Source: Deltaproteobacteria bacterium
GTDB taxonomy: Bacteria > Desulfobacterota > GWC2-55-46
Direction: 5' to 3'
DNA: 12,341 nucleotides
NCBI GenBank assembly: GCA_016234955.1
Contig: JACRNN010000152.1
Location: 1 to 12,341, forward strand
Of the stretch, positions 1 through 6,443 are shown piece by piece. Within the stretch, counting starts at the first letter, position 1; each line of letters opens with the position of its first letter. The notes beneath the pieces were generated by a model, which saw only the letters and a list, made by a program, of their open reading frames with translations, had not been told where the DNA came from and did not search any database. A program made the position numbers and the translations under genes.

Positions 1-408
1 GAGGAACGTCGATGACGGCAGCCTCTCGGCGAGCATGTACATGGGGACTATACCCATGCCGCCCGCCACCATCACCGCCTTTTTGCCGCGGCCAGGGTCC
101 GGGAAGCCGTTGCCCAGCGGCCCAAGGACGTCTATATGCTCACCCGACTCCTTGAGGGACAATATCTTCGTGCCCTTGCCCACCACCCTGTAGAGAAGCT
201 CCACGCCAGGACACCCGCCCCTCCCCCCGGAGCCGAGCGCCTTATATACGCCGAGCGGCCTCCTTAAAAGCGGGTCCAACCCCTCGGCCACTCTCACCAT
301 CACGAAATTGCCGGCGGATACCCCAGGGGCCTTCCACTCAAGGCCGAGCCTGAAGTAGCCCGTCAGCACCTCTTTATTGTAGAGTATCTTCAGTGTCATG
401 GATTCCAT
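1..408 (-). CDS. pyrK: Dihydroorotate dehydrogenase electron-transfer subunit (PyrK), N-terminal part
   Basis: The first 136 residues of an FAD/NAD-binding ferredoxin-reductase-like protein are visible; the gene continues past the left edge. An N-terminal beta-barrel FAD domain holds LLRRPLGVY (about residues 47-55, the flavin-binding RP motif) and GKGTKILS (77-84). VLGPLGNGFP (94-103) leads into the pyridine-nucleotide domain, which starts with VAGGMGIVPMY (114-124). This order is that of PyrK, which passes electrons from dihydroorotate dehydrogenase B through FAD and a 2Fe-2S cluster to NAD in pyrimidine synthesis. The cluster cysteines would lie beyond the edge. I chose ATG at 408 because GGAAAGAGG lies 9 nt upstream; ATG at 399 is the alternative. 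pyrD would be expected just beyond the left edge, which I cannot see. Related HydG/GltD-type reductase subunits are a less likely reading. Confidence 0.85.
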   Translation of the reverse strand, partial: MESMTLKILYNKEVLTGYFRLGLEWKAPGVSAGNFVMVRVAEGLDPLLRRPLGVYKALGSGGRGGCPGVELLYRVVGKGTKILSLKESGEHIDVLGPLGNGFPDPGRGKKAVMVAGGMGIVPMYMLAERLPSSTFL

Positions 409-646
409 GAAGGATCGCCTCTTTCCGTTGCGCGTGGGCCAATAAGACACTACAAGGGGACCTCTGATTAATTCCTTCGTTCGTCATTGCGAGCCCTTCG
501 CTTTGTCATTCTGAGCGTAGCGAAGAATCTTGGTTTTTCGCTCAGGGTAAACTCCGCGAAGCAATCTCATCTTTAGACAAATCAAGTGCTTAGAGATTGC
601 AATGCCGCTCTCGCGATGACGGCAAAATCAGTTCTTCAGCACTCCC
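409..646. repeat. Intergenic inverted-repeat element between rimI and pyrK
   Basis: This 238-nt gap contains no gene. Its centre (482-621) is a nested inverted repeat. The outer arms are cgtcattgcgag (482-493) and ctcgcgatgacg (610-621), 11 of 12 bases complementary. The inner arms are gcaatctc (561-568) and gagattgc (593-600), a perfect 8-bp stem. Between them, 505-530 carries a different motif of the 'gtcattctgagcg...' kind. Sequences of this style occur as dispersed palindromic intergenic repeats in many uncultured bacteria; I am recalling the style, not a database match. It could form a cruciform or an mRNA hairpin between the two genes. No convincing promoter was seen here. Confidence 0.6.
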
Positions 647-1120
647 CTACAGCTCCAGCGTCATCACTATCGCGTCCTCGTCCCCGTAATAGTCCTTACG
701 CTCATAGGCCTCCTTGAAGCCGAATTTCGCGTAAAGCCCCCGGGCGGCGGCGTTGGACCTTCTCACCTCGAGGAAGACCTCGAAGACCATATTGCCGCGC
801 ATGTAGTCTAGGGCCGCCTTCAACAGTTCGGCGGCCATCCCCCTGCGCCTGTATTCGGGCCTTACCGCTATATTCAGGATGTGCGCCTCGCCGTGAACCA
901 CCCAGAATATCATGTAAGCGGCCAGGGTTTGAGACCCGTCCTCTTCTATGCTCAGGGTGAATGAGCGAGAGACCATGTTCCCCAACTCGCTCTCGAACTG
1001 TCCGGCGCTCCAGGGCTTACGGAAAGACCGCCTCTCTATCTTCAATACTTCTTCCAGGTCGGACCTGGACATAGGCTGGATTTTGTGGCCGGAGGGTAAT
1101 TTCGGCATACCTGGCGCCAT
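647..1120 (-). CDS. rimI: Ribosomal protein S18 N-alpha-acetyltransferase (RimI-like)
   Basis: A 157-aa GNAT-fold acetyltransferase that closely follows the RimI pattern: KPWSAGQFESEL (35-46), AHILNIAVRPEYRRRG (79-94; the acetyl-CoA pyrophosphate loop is RRRGMA at 91-96), EVRRSNAAARGLYAKFGF (118-135), RKDYYGDEDAIVM at the C-terminus. RimI transfers acetyl from acetyl-CoA to the N-terminal alanine of ribosomal protein S18 in the cytoplasm. Length is near the usual 145-160 aa. The start is uncertain: ATG at 1120 has no clear Shine-Dalgarno sequence and residue 5 is also Met. The first beta strand (KIQPM, 13-17) means the start cannot be much further in. It is isolated by repeat-filled gaps of about 256 and 238 nt on either side, so it is probably transcribed separately or by read-through. 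Other protein N-terminal acetyltransferases of the same family cannot be excluded. Confidence 0.82.
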   Translation of the reverse strand: MAPGMPKLPSGHKIQPMSRSDLEEVLKIERRSFRKPWSAGQFESELGNMVSRSFTLSIEEDGSQTLAAYMIFWVVHGEAHILNIAVRPEYRRRGMAAELLKAALDYMRGNMVFEVFLEVRRSNAAARGLYAKFGFKEAYERKDYYGDEDAIVMTLEL

Positions 1121-1376
1121 ATGGCCGCTGGCGTATTATCCGGAAACAGGGGCCCCCGTCTCCTTTGAACATGCATAGCGAGCGCACAGCCCGCAACTTG
1201 TTGCGGGGTCAAGCGAGCGAATCGGATATGGATACTTCCTTGCATGTCGAAGATTCCTCGCGGAAAAGCCGCGGGGAGCTTCAAGCGTAAAAATACCGGC
1301 TTCCCATCGCCCCCTCCCGCGCCGCCCGGCGCCACAGGATAGGGGGGCCGCGCTCGAGCCGCGGCGCAGCGGGGGT
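1121..1376. other. Gene-free interval with hairpins and a dispersed repeat
   Basis: This 256-nt interval holds no credible gene; the short ORFs crossing it have no recognisable sequence. It contains one copy of the dispersed repeat (listed separately) and two GC-rich inverted repeats. One is gccgcg (1347-1352) with cgcggc (1360-1365), 7-nt loop, 11 nt past the methyltransferase stop codon. The other is gcgccg (1319-1324) with cggcgc (1327-1332), 2-nt loop. Neither is followed by a T-run on the minus strand, so they are not classical intrinsic terminators but could protect the 3' end of the mRNA. Confidence 0.5.
1166..1284. repeat. Dispersed hairpin repeat, copy 1
   Basis: About 119 bp that align almost end to end, in the same orientation, with 9955-10071. 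The element has two stem-loops. The first is cccgcaac (1190-1197) and gttgcggg (1200-1207) around TT. The second is cgcgg (1259-1263) and ccgcg (1269-1273) around AAAAG. Compared with the other copy, the first stem differs by a paired A-T for G-C change, so pairing is kept. Conserved blocks flank the stems: tgaacatgcatagcgagcg, ggggtcaagcg, atgtcgaagattc and ggggagcttcaa. There is no ORF and no transposase, so it looks like a non-autonomous intergenic repeat (MITE or REP-like). Confidence 0.8.
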
Positions 1377-1994
1377 CTACTTGTCATTTGTCGTAAAGAG
1401 TATATGCCAGAAGTCGAGCTTCTTGAGCATATACTTCCTTCTTACCTTGAGCCCGGCCCTGTCGATGAACTCATTGAGGCACAGGTCCGATCTCCAGCCT
1501 ATCTTCATGCATACCGGGTTTATGATCTTCTCCACCGTCTCAAGTAGCTTGTTCCTGCTCTTGAAATGGTTGATTATGACGACCTGGCCGCCCTTCCTGC
1601 AGACCCTCTTTACCTCGGACATCACCCTGTACGGGTCCGGCACCACGCTGACGACGTGGGAGACAAAGACCTTGTCGAAGCTGTCGTCCCTGAACCCGAT
1701 GCTCATCGCGTCCATGCCCAGCACCCTTATATTATCAAGCCCGTTCTTCTCTATCTTCTCCCTGGCCTTCTTGAGCATCTCGGTGGAGAGGTCTATGCCG
1801 ACCACCTTGCAGTACTTGGGGAATACGGAAAACGAAAGCCCGGTGCCGACCCCCACGTCGAGTATCCTCTCCCCGGGCCTTATGTCCATATACGTGATGG
1901 CATGTTTTATTCTCGGGTAAAAAAACCTCTTGAAAAGGACGTCATATACGTTGGAGTACCCGGCGTATATCTTTTTTATGCTCTCAAGTTCCAA
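1377..1994 (-). CDS. Class I SAM-dependent methyltransferase, PmtA/UbiE-like
   Basis: A 205-aa protein with a Rossmann methyltransferase fold. Motif I is ILDVGVGTGLSF (44-55), the acidic ribose-binding strand end is VVGIDLSTEML (64-74; Asp68), and RVLGMDAMSIGF (90-101) with FDKVFVSHVVSVVPD (106-120) form motifs II-III. The start YAGYSNVYDVLFKRFFYPR resembles the N-terminus of Rhodobacter-type phosphatidylethanolamine N-methyltransferases (PmtA). That makes a lipid or amine acceptor plausible, but the substrate is not shown by the sequence; UbiE-like and small-molecule methyltransferases share these motifs. The start must be TTG at 1994: an in-frame TAG lies 15 nt upstream (2010-2012) and the next Met is at residue 36. 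A GAGG lies about 10 nt before the TTG. It follows the GNAT gene by 20 nt and is the last gene of that run. Confidence 0.75.
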   Translation of the reverse strand: MELESIKKIYAGYSNVYDVLFKRFFYPRIKHAITYMDIRPGERILDVGVGTGLSFSVFPKYCKVVGIDLSTEMLKKAREKIEKNGLDNIRVLGMDAMSIGFRDDSFDKVFVSHVVSVVPDPYRVMSEVKRVCRKGGQVVIINHFKSRNKLLETVEKIINPVCMKIGWRSDLCLNEFIDRAGLKVRRKYMLKKLDFWHILFTTNDK

Positions 1995-2014
1995 TTTGGC
2001 GCACCCTCGCTATG

Positions 2015-2494
2015 TTAAAATCTCTTGACGAAAATTATCTTGTCGTCTCCGGGCTTGTAGAATCCGCTTATCCGGGCCTCTTCCCTGAAGCCGTTCCTCT
2101 CATAAAACCCCCTCGCCGCCTCATAGGAGGGTAGAGACGAGGTCTCGGCGGCTACCAGCGTGGCGCCCTCTTTTTTTATCCGCTCCTCGGCCTTTTCAAG
2201 GAGCATCCTGCCCACCCCCATATTCCTCCGGGCGCTGTCAACGACTATCCAGTAGATATCATATGCCGCGCTCGTCAGCGGCGTCTTGCCATAGCATATG
2301 TACCCGACGGGCCGGTGCGAGCCGTCGAGCGCCGTCATAAACAGATAGTCTCTCTGTGCCGGATCGGTAAAGTATATATCAAGCAACTCCGCCGCGCAAT
2401 CCTTTTCCTCTCCGGTCAGGTTGCCGGTTTTCAGCAGAATATGGAGTATCCCCTCTCTGTCAGAGGGGGCTGTATTCCTGACAAGCGCTTGCAC
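2015..2494 (-). CDS. GNAT-family N-acetyltransferase
   Basis: A 159-aa GNAT protein. The core is DIYWIVVDSARRNMGVGRML (79-98), where RRNMGVG (89-95) is the acetyl-CoA loop. It is followed by ETSSLPSYEAARGFYERNGF (117-136), the usual alpha-4/beta-7 region, and FYKPGDDKIIFVKRF at the end. It should transfer an acyl group from an acyl-CoA to an amine; the acceptor is unknown. The start is GTG at 2494, supported by AAAGGA 9 nt upstream and by the N-terminal strand LVRNTAPSDREGIL. It sits 66 nt after ATP-grasp gene A and 20 nt before the methyltransferase, so it probably belongs to that transcription unit. By context it might acetylate a polyamine or the product of the two ligases; this is inference only. 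Confidence 0.75.
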   Translation of the reverse strand: MQALVRNTAPSDREGILHILLKTGNLTGEEKDCAAELLDIYFTDPAQRDYLFMTALDGSHRPVGYICYGKTPLTSAAYDIYWIVVDSARRNMGVGRMLLEKAEERIKKEGATLVAAETSSLPSYEAARGFYERNGFREEARISGFYKPGDDKIIFVKRF

Positions 2495-2560
2495 CGTACC
2501 GTTTCCTTTAGTCCGAGGGGCGTCTGCGTAGCGGAAGCTTCGGCATAAAAGTCGCCCTGT

Positions 2561-3601
2561 TCAGCGCTGCGCGCCGGAGTATCTTGCCATCGCCAAATCG
2601 ACTATCCCGGAGATAAGGCCGCCGTAGTCCATGCCGGCGGCCCGTGCGGCCCTGGCAAGCCCGGCATTCCTGGATATGTCAGGGTTCGGGTTCACCTCGA
2701 GCACCTTGACCCCGCCGTTGGCGGCTACCCGCACGTCCACCCTCGCGTAATCCCTGCACCCCATTATCCTGTACGCCTTGAGCGCCGTGTCGGATAGGTC
2801 TGTGCCGAGGGCTTCCGGGATGCTGGCCGGGCATACCGGCACGGTCTTATGATACAGAGGGCTCTCCACCACCCACTTGGCCTCGTAACAGCAGATCCGC
2901 GGCTGGTCCTCGGGGAAATCGACGAACTCTATCTCCGATGGGGGCAGCGTCCGCGCCTCTTTGCCGTTGCCGAGCACCGCTATGTTAAGCTCCCTGCCCT
3001 CTATGTATTCCTCGACTATGGCGTTCTGTTTGTAGGTGCCGACTACGAACTCCACCCTCTTTTTGAGATCCTCCTCCGTGTTTACCACGGCGCCGGCGTC
3101 TATGCCGACACTCGCGTCCTCCTTGAGGGGCTTTACTATCAGGGGGAATCTACGGCCCTTTTTAAGCTCATAAGAGATGCCGTCGGTCACGAAATGCTCA
3201 GGGGTCGGTATGCCGCGGCTCTTGAGGATATCTTTTGTAAGGCCCTTGTTCAGCGCGAGACCGAGCGTAAGCGCCCCGCTTCCCGTGAACTTGAACCCAT
3301 AGAGCTCAAGGAGCGCCGCCACGTGCATCTCAAAAGAGCTGCTGCTGAAGGCCCCCTCGCACAGGTTGAACAGGAACCCGTCAGGGGACTTTTTAAGGCC
3401 TTTCATGAAGTCGTCCAGGGCCCCTCTCTTGCGCGACTCGAACGGGGTCAACGACACGATGAAGCCCTTTTCCTCCAGGGCGGCCTTGACGTCCGCCACC
3501 GTATCCCTCAGGTCGTTGTCGATGGATATCTCCCTGCCCTCGAATTCGTAGCGGTCGTACCCCTCGTTGTTGAATATTATGGTGACGTTGCCGCGGCTCA
3601 T
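2561..3601 (-). CDS. ATP-grasp ligase A, D-Ala-D-Ala-ligase-like
   Basis: A 346-aa ATP-grasp enzyme. Visible in order: FNLCEGAFSSSSFEMHVAAL (78-97), GFKFTGSGALTLGLALNKGL (102-121), the ATP-binding lysine in LIVKP (154-158) with the glycine-rich loop KEDASVGID (160-168), VEEYIEGRELNIAVLG (196-211), YEAKW (239-243), and the Mg-binding ARVDVRV (286-292) and LEVNPNP (301-307). The family joins a carboxylate to an amine through an acylphosphate. The layout matches D-alanine-D-alanine ligase, but the C-terminal substrate region (NPNPDISRN) and the N-terminal acidic region differ from true Ddl, so the substrate is unknown. The ATG at 3601 overlaps the stop codon of ligase B as ATGA, with AAGAGG 8 nt upstream, so the two are translationally coupled. 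It is clearly paralogous to B. Confidence 0.78.
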   Translation of the reverse strand: MSRGNVTIIFNNEGYDRYEFEGREISIDNDLRDTVADVKAALEEKGFIVSLTPFESRKRGALDDFMKGLKKSPDGFLFNLCEGAFSSSSFEMHVAALLELYGFKFTGSGALTLGLALNKGLTKDILKSRGIPTPEHFVTDGISYELKKGRRFPLIVKPLKEDASVGIDAGAVVNTEEDLKKRVEFVVGTYKQNAIVEEYIEGRELNIAVLGNGKEARTLPPSEIEFVDFPEDQPRICCYEAKWVVESPLYHKTVPVCPASIPEALGTDLSDTALKAYRIMGCRDYARVDVRVAANGGVKVLEVNPNPDISRNAGLARAARAAGMDYGGLISGIVDLAMARYSGAQR

Positions 3602-4611
3602 ATGCCGTACCTCTTGCGCGCCGCGTCAAGTACCGCGTTCACAAGCTCGGTAAAGCTCATGCCGGCGGCCCTCGCGGCCTTTGGGAAGCAGGAATTGCAC
3701 TTCGGGTCGAAGAGTATGCCGGGCAGGGGGTTCAATTCTATCACGCGGGGCTCTCCGTCGCCGTCAAGCCGTATGTCTATCCTGCACCAGTCTTTCACGT
3801 CGAGCGCGTTGAACGCGTCCACGGCGGCCTTTTCTACGGCCCTTTCAAGCGCCGGGTCCGCCTGCGCCGGGCATTTGAATATATCAAGGGGGTTCTCCGG
3901 CGTGTCGAATATCCACTTGGCCTCGTAGGAGTAGATGGGGTTCGCCCCTTCGGGCAGGGAAGAATAATTTATCTCCACTATCGGAAGCGTCCTGAGGCCC
4001 CCGCCGTTGCCGATGAGGGCCACGGTGAACTCCCTGCCGGGGAGATACTCCTCGACCAGGGCCGGCTGGCCGTATTCTCTTATGACGGAGGAGACCTTGT
4101 CTTTAAGGTCTTTTGATTTAAATATCAGGGAGTCGTTCCTTATCCCCTTGCTGGAGCCTTCATAAAGGGGCTTTACGATAATGGGGAGCTTGAGGCGGCG
4201 TACCATGTCGGCCGAGGGGTCCGCCACGACCATGAAGTTCGCGGTGGGCACGTTGTAGTGGGACAGGACTTCCTTTGCCCGCGCCTTGTTGAGGCACAGC
4301 CCAAGGGTAAGCGGCGCGGAGCCGGTGTAGGGGATCCTGAGCATCTCCATGATGGCGGGCATCTGCGACTCCCTGCTCTCGCCCCATATGCCCTCGGCCA
4401 TGTTGAAGACTATCTGCGGCCTCTGCCTCCTGAGCTTCTCGAACGCGTCCTCGTCCGCCTCCACCATGAGCACTTCCCCATGGCGCTCAAGGAGCGCGTC
4501 CCTTACCGCCGCAACGGTGTCTATCTCGTCGCACTCGGCGTAGAAGTCCGTCGGCAGGCACTCCGAATCTTTGACCTCTTTTTTAAGGTTGTAGGTAAGC
4601 GCGACTCTCAT
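3598..4611 (-). CDS. ATP-grasp ligase B, D-Ala-D-Ala-ligase-like
   Basis: A 337-aa ATP-grasp enzyme and paralogue of the following gene. Motifs: VFNMAEGIWGESRESQMPAI (68-87; the GESxESQ segment corresponds to the GEDGxxQ of Ddl), IPYTGSAPLTLGLCLNKA (93-110), PIIVKPLYEGSSKGI (143-157), VEEYLPGREFTVALIG (186-201), LPIVEINY (209-216), YEAKW (229-233), CRIDIRL (276-282) and the Mg site IELNPLPG (291-298). It has more of the canonical Ddl residues than A, but the tail FDPKCNSCFP with two cysteines is unlike Ddl. The open frame extends upstream to 4749, but ATG at 4611 starts right at the first strand (MRVALTYN) and has GGAAGG 3 nt before it, so I take that start. Real D-Ala-D-Ala ligase activity is possible but unproven; an amide ligase for another amine or amino acid fits the polyamine context. 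Confidence 0.78.
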   Translation of the reverse strand: MRVALTYNLKKEVKDSECLPTDFYAECDEIDTVAAVRDALLERHGEVLMVEADEDAFEKLRRQRPQIVFNMAEGIWGESRESQMPAIMEMLRIPYTGSAPLTLGLCLNKARAKEVLSHYNVPTANFMVVADPSADMVRRLKLPIIVKPLYEGSSKGIRNDSLIFKSKDLKDKVSSVIREYGQPALVEEYLPGREFTVALIGNGGGLRTLPIVEINYSSLPEGANPIYSYEAKWIFDTPENPLDIFKCPAQADPALERAVEKAAVDAFNALDVKDWCRIDIRLDGDGEPRVIELNPLPGILFDPKCNSCFPKAARAAGMSFTELVNAVLDAARKRYGI

Positions 4612-4784
4612 AGTCCTTCCAGTATCATCTGCCCGGCCAGACGGCTTCCCCGGGGCGCCCCCGCCTCCACGCGAGCCTGGCGATGGGCTCCCGCCGGCCC
4701 CCTCCGCCGCATAGGCCCACCGGCCTTGATGGAGGCCGGGGCGGCGCATCCTCGAACGAACCTGCCGGAGAGAAGGCCGCCCTA
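4612..4784. other. Intercistronic spacer with a hairpin
   Basis: A 173-nt very GC-rich spacer between the arginine decarboxylase and ligase B. It contains a perfect 7-bp inverted repeat, ccggcct (4720-4726) and aggccgg (4733-4739), with a 6-nt loop. No T-run follows on the minus strand, so it is not an obvious terminator. I see no convincing promoter, so ligase B may be transcribed by read-through from the decarboxylase gene. Confidence 0.4.
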
Positions 4785-5330
4785 TTATAAGATAAGCACA
4801 GCCGCGGCTATGACCGTAGTGTACTTCCCGTCGCCTTTTACTATGGCCGACTGGGTTATGTTCGTCGTCTTGACTATCTTGTCGCTTATCCTGTATATCT
4901 CTTTTTTCTCATCCCATCCGAGGCTCTCATCGAGCTCTATGCCGAGCGTGGAGGCGAGCATGGCGGCGGCCAGGTCCTCGGCATAATCCCCGGCGGTGGT
5001 GTCGGTCTGTCCGAATGAATGGTGCTCGCTCAAGTACCCGTACATCTTCCTGTCCATCGGCACGGCGCACCCGACGGACGCCGCCATCAGCCTCCTGGGC
5101 TCGTTGCTGGCGAGCTTGCTCAGGACGCAGAAGGTTATCTGCCCTGGGGAGAGCTTCTTGAGCCCTACGGATTTCGAGACTATCTTGCAGCCTGGAGGGA
5201 AGATGCTGGAGACCTGAACGAGGTTGCACTTCTCTATCCCCGCATCCCTCAGCGCCAGCTCAAAAGAGGTAAGCTCATGCTTGTGCGTGCCGACGCCCTT
5301 TGTGAAAAAGACCCTTTTTGGAACGAACAT
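4785..5330 (-). CDS. pdaD: Pyruvoyl-dependent arginine decarboxylase
   Basis: A 181-aa proenzyme that decarboxylates L-arginine to agmatine, the first step of putrescine synthesis. The family signature is complete: VFFTKGVGTHKHELTSFELA (7-26), then IEKCNLVQVSSIFPPGCKI (32-50). In the archaeal enzyme the peptide bond between the two serines of VSS is self-cleaved and the second serine becomes the pyruvoyl cofactor; here these are Ser41-Ser42, with the conserved Asn36 five residues before Ser41. YGYLSEHHSFGQTD (97-110) carries the conserved acidic residue of the active site (probably Glu102). Length and the C-terminal hydrophobic strand TVIAAAVLIL are typical. ATG at 5330 is preceded by GGGGGGT, 7 nt away. 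It lies downstream of agmatinase on the same strand, so the order is opposite to the reaction order. Aspartate 1-decarboxylase or histidine decarboxylase are excluded by the signature. Confidence 0.93.
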   Translation of the reverse strand: MFVPKRVFFTKGVGTHKHELTSFELALRDAGIEKCNLVQVSSIFPPGCKIVSKSVGLKKLSPGQITFCVLSKLASNEPRRLMAASVGCAVPMDRKMYGYLSEHHSFGQTDTTAGDYAEDLAAAMLASTLGIELDESLGWDEKKEIYRISDKIVKTTNITQSAIVKGDGKYTTVIAAAVLIL

Positions 5331-5360
5331 TTTTCGTACCCCCCGGTTAATTTTTTTAGC

Positions 5361-5450
5361 ATTCTGACACCCCTCGGGGCTTTAAGCCCGGGGAGGGATC
5401 ATTTTTGACGTTCTGAAAACCCCGGGGCTTCCAGGCCCCCTGAGATATCA
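5361..5450. repeat. Two imperfect 41-nt hairpin repeats in the decarboxylase leader
   Basis: 5361-5401 and 5410-5450 are two diverged copies of a 41-nt unit at a 49-nt period; both begin with ttctga and end with atca. Each folds: in the left copy ggggct pairs around TTA with the agccc that follows, with outer ccct/aggg pairing. In the right copy ggggc pairs with gcccc around ttccag. They lie 31 to 120 nt upstream of the decarboxylase ATG, in the transcribed leader if agmatinase and the decarboxylase share an mRNA. The role could be attenuation, RNA processing or termination after speB; a strong T-run on the minus strand is lacking. Confidence 0.5.
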
Positions 5451-5491
5451 CGGCAATACCCTTCTTGAGGGATATCCGGAGCGTCGCTGCG

Positions 5492-5509
5492 CGCCGGGCA
5501 TGTCCGGCG
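5492..5509 (-). terminator. Hairpin directly after the agmatinase stop codon
   Basis: A 6-bp perfect stem, cgccgg (5492-5497) and ccggcg (5504-5509), with a 6-nt loop begins 2 nt after the speB stop codon. There is no U-run after it on the minus strand, so it may act as a 3'-end stabiliser rather than an intrinsic terminator. Together with the two repeats further downstream it makes the speB to decarboxylase gap a chain of hairpins. Confidence 0.3.
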
Positions 5510-5511
5510 TC

Positions 5512-6408
5512 CTATCGCCCGCCCTCCTTATATGTATACCCGATCATCTTGTAGACGAGCTTGGCCGCGAGGAAGTCCGGGGCTATATTGCCCGGGAGCG
5601 GGCAGAGCTCGACCACGTCAAAGCCCACAACCCTTCTGTTCGATATGGCCTTGCGCAATACCCCGGTAACGTCATACCACCCGAGCCCGCCAGGCTCAGG
5701 CGTTCCGGTAGCCGGCATTATAGAGGGGTCGAAGACGTCGAGGTCCACGGTTATGCATATCTCGTCCGTAAGGCGCCGTAAGACCTTGTTCCAGTTTATG
5801 CCCTTCAAGACCTCGCTCGCGTAAAAGGTCGATATCCTCGTTTTTGCCTTCCTGCCGGATTTTTTCTCGGACGCGAGGAACTCCGCCTCTTCAACGCACA
5901 GGCTCCTTATCCCGACCTGCGCTATGGGGCAAAGCTCCGAGATCCTCCTGGCCACGCAGGCGTGGTTGAACGGCGTGTCCTGGTACGTATCCCTCATGTC
6001 GGCGTGCGCGTCAAGGTGCAATACCGACATACGCGGGTGTTTTTTCAGCAGGGCCTGCACCATGCCGAGCGTTATGCTGTGCTCTCCGCCGAGGATTACC
6101 GGAATAGCGCCGCGCTCAAGGATATCCTCCGTGGCGGCGCGCACCTTTTTTATCATCTCCCCCGGGCCGAGCGCCGTAGGCTCAAGGGAGGAGAGCGTCT
6201 CTATCCCGGCCTCGTAGAACTCGCACCCCATCTCCTCGTCGTAGAGCTCCATGTGGGTGGAGGCCTCTATTATGGCCCTGGGGCCGTTCCTCATGCCGCT
6301 TATGTAGGACGCGGTCAGGTCATACGGCACCGGGAGCACGGAAAACCGCACCGGTATCCCCTCGACCATATCCCTTGAAAGCCCTCCGAAGTTCAAAATC
6401 CCATCCAC
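5512..6408 (-). CDS. speB: Agmatinase (agmatine ureohydrolase)
   Basis: A 298-aa ureohydrolase of the arginase/agmatinase family. It hydrolyses agmatine to putrescine and urea with a binuclear Mn centre. All metal ligands are visible: GGEHS (107-111; His110), LDAHADM (132-138; Asp133, His135, Asp137) and VDLDVFDPS (221-229; Asp222, Asp224). GTPEPGGL (235-242) and VVGFDVVELCP (260-270) complete the family pattern. LPVPYDLTASYISGMRNGP (25-43) is the typical agmatinase N-terminal strand. The start is GTG at 6408; the nearby ATG at 6404 is out of frame and meets a stop after two codons. A purine-rich GGAAGGG lies about 10 nt upstream. It follows the deoxyhypusine-synthase-like gene by 35 nt, and the arginine decarboxylase lies 181 nt further on. 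The context makes agmatinase much more likely than arginase or formimidoylglutamase. Confidence 0.92.
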   Translation of the reverse strand: MDGILNFGGLSRDMVEGIPVRFSVLPVPYDLTASYISGMRNGPRAIIEASTHMELYDEEMGCEFYEAGIETLSSLEPTALGPGEMIKKVRAATEDILERGAIPVILGGEHSITLGMVQALLKKHPRMSVLHLDAHADMRDTYQDTPFNHACVARRISELCPIAQVGIRSLCVEEAEFLASEKKSGRKAKTRISTFYASEVLKGINWNKVLRRLTDEICITVDLDVFDPSIMPATGTPEPGGLGWYDVTGVLRKAISNRRVVGFDVVELCPLPGNIAPDFLAAKLVYKMIGYTYKEGGR

Positions 6409-6443
6409 CGCAGCCCCGCCCTTCCGTCTTTATCCTGAAATTA

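Noticed and set aside
1042..1387. Two minus-strand ORFs between the methyltransferase and rimI
   Set aside because: They translate the dispersed repeat and overlap rimI out of frame; a similar frame crosses the other repeat copy, which explains why they stay open.
2849..3928. 359-codon plus-strand ORF opposite the ATP-grasp genes
   Set aside because: It lies antisense to two clear enzymes in GC-rich DNA, where long antisense frames are common, and has no recognisable motif.
4720..4739. Hairpin as a terminator after the arginine decarboxylase
   Set aside because: The stem is good, but no T-run follows on the minus strand, so I list it only as a hairpin.
4612..4749. N-terminal extension of ligase B
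   Set aside because: The 46 extra residues are Gly/Pro/Arg-rich and low in similarity to the family; ATG 4611 has a ribosome site and begins the first domain strand.
4258..4986. 242-codon plus-strand ORF
   Set aside because: Antisense to ligase B and the decarboxylase; its proline/arginine-rich composition is typical of a shadow frame.
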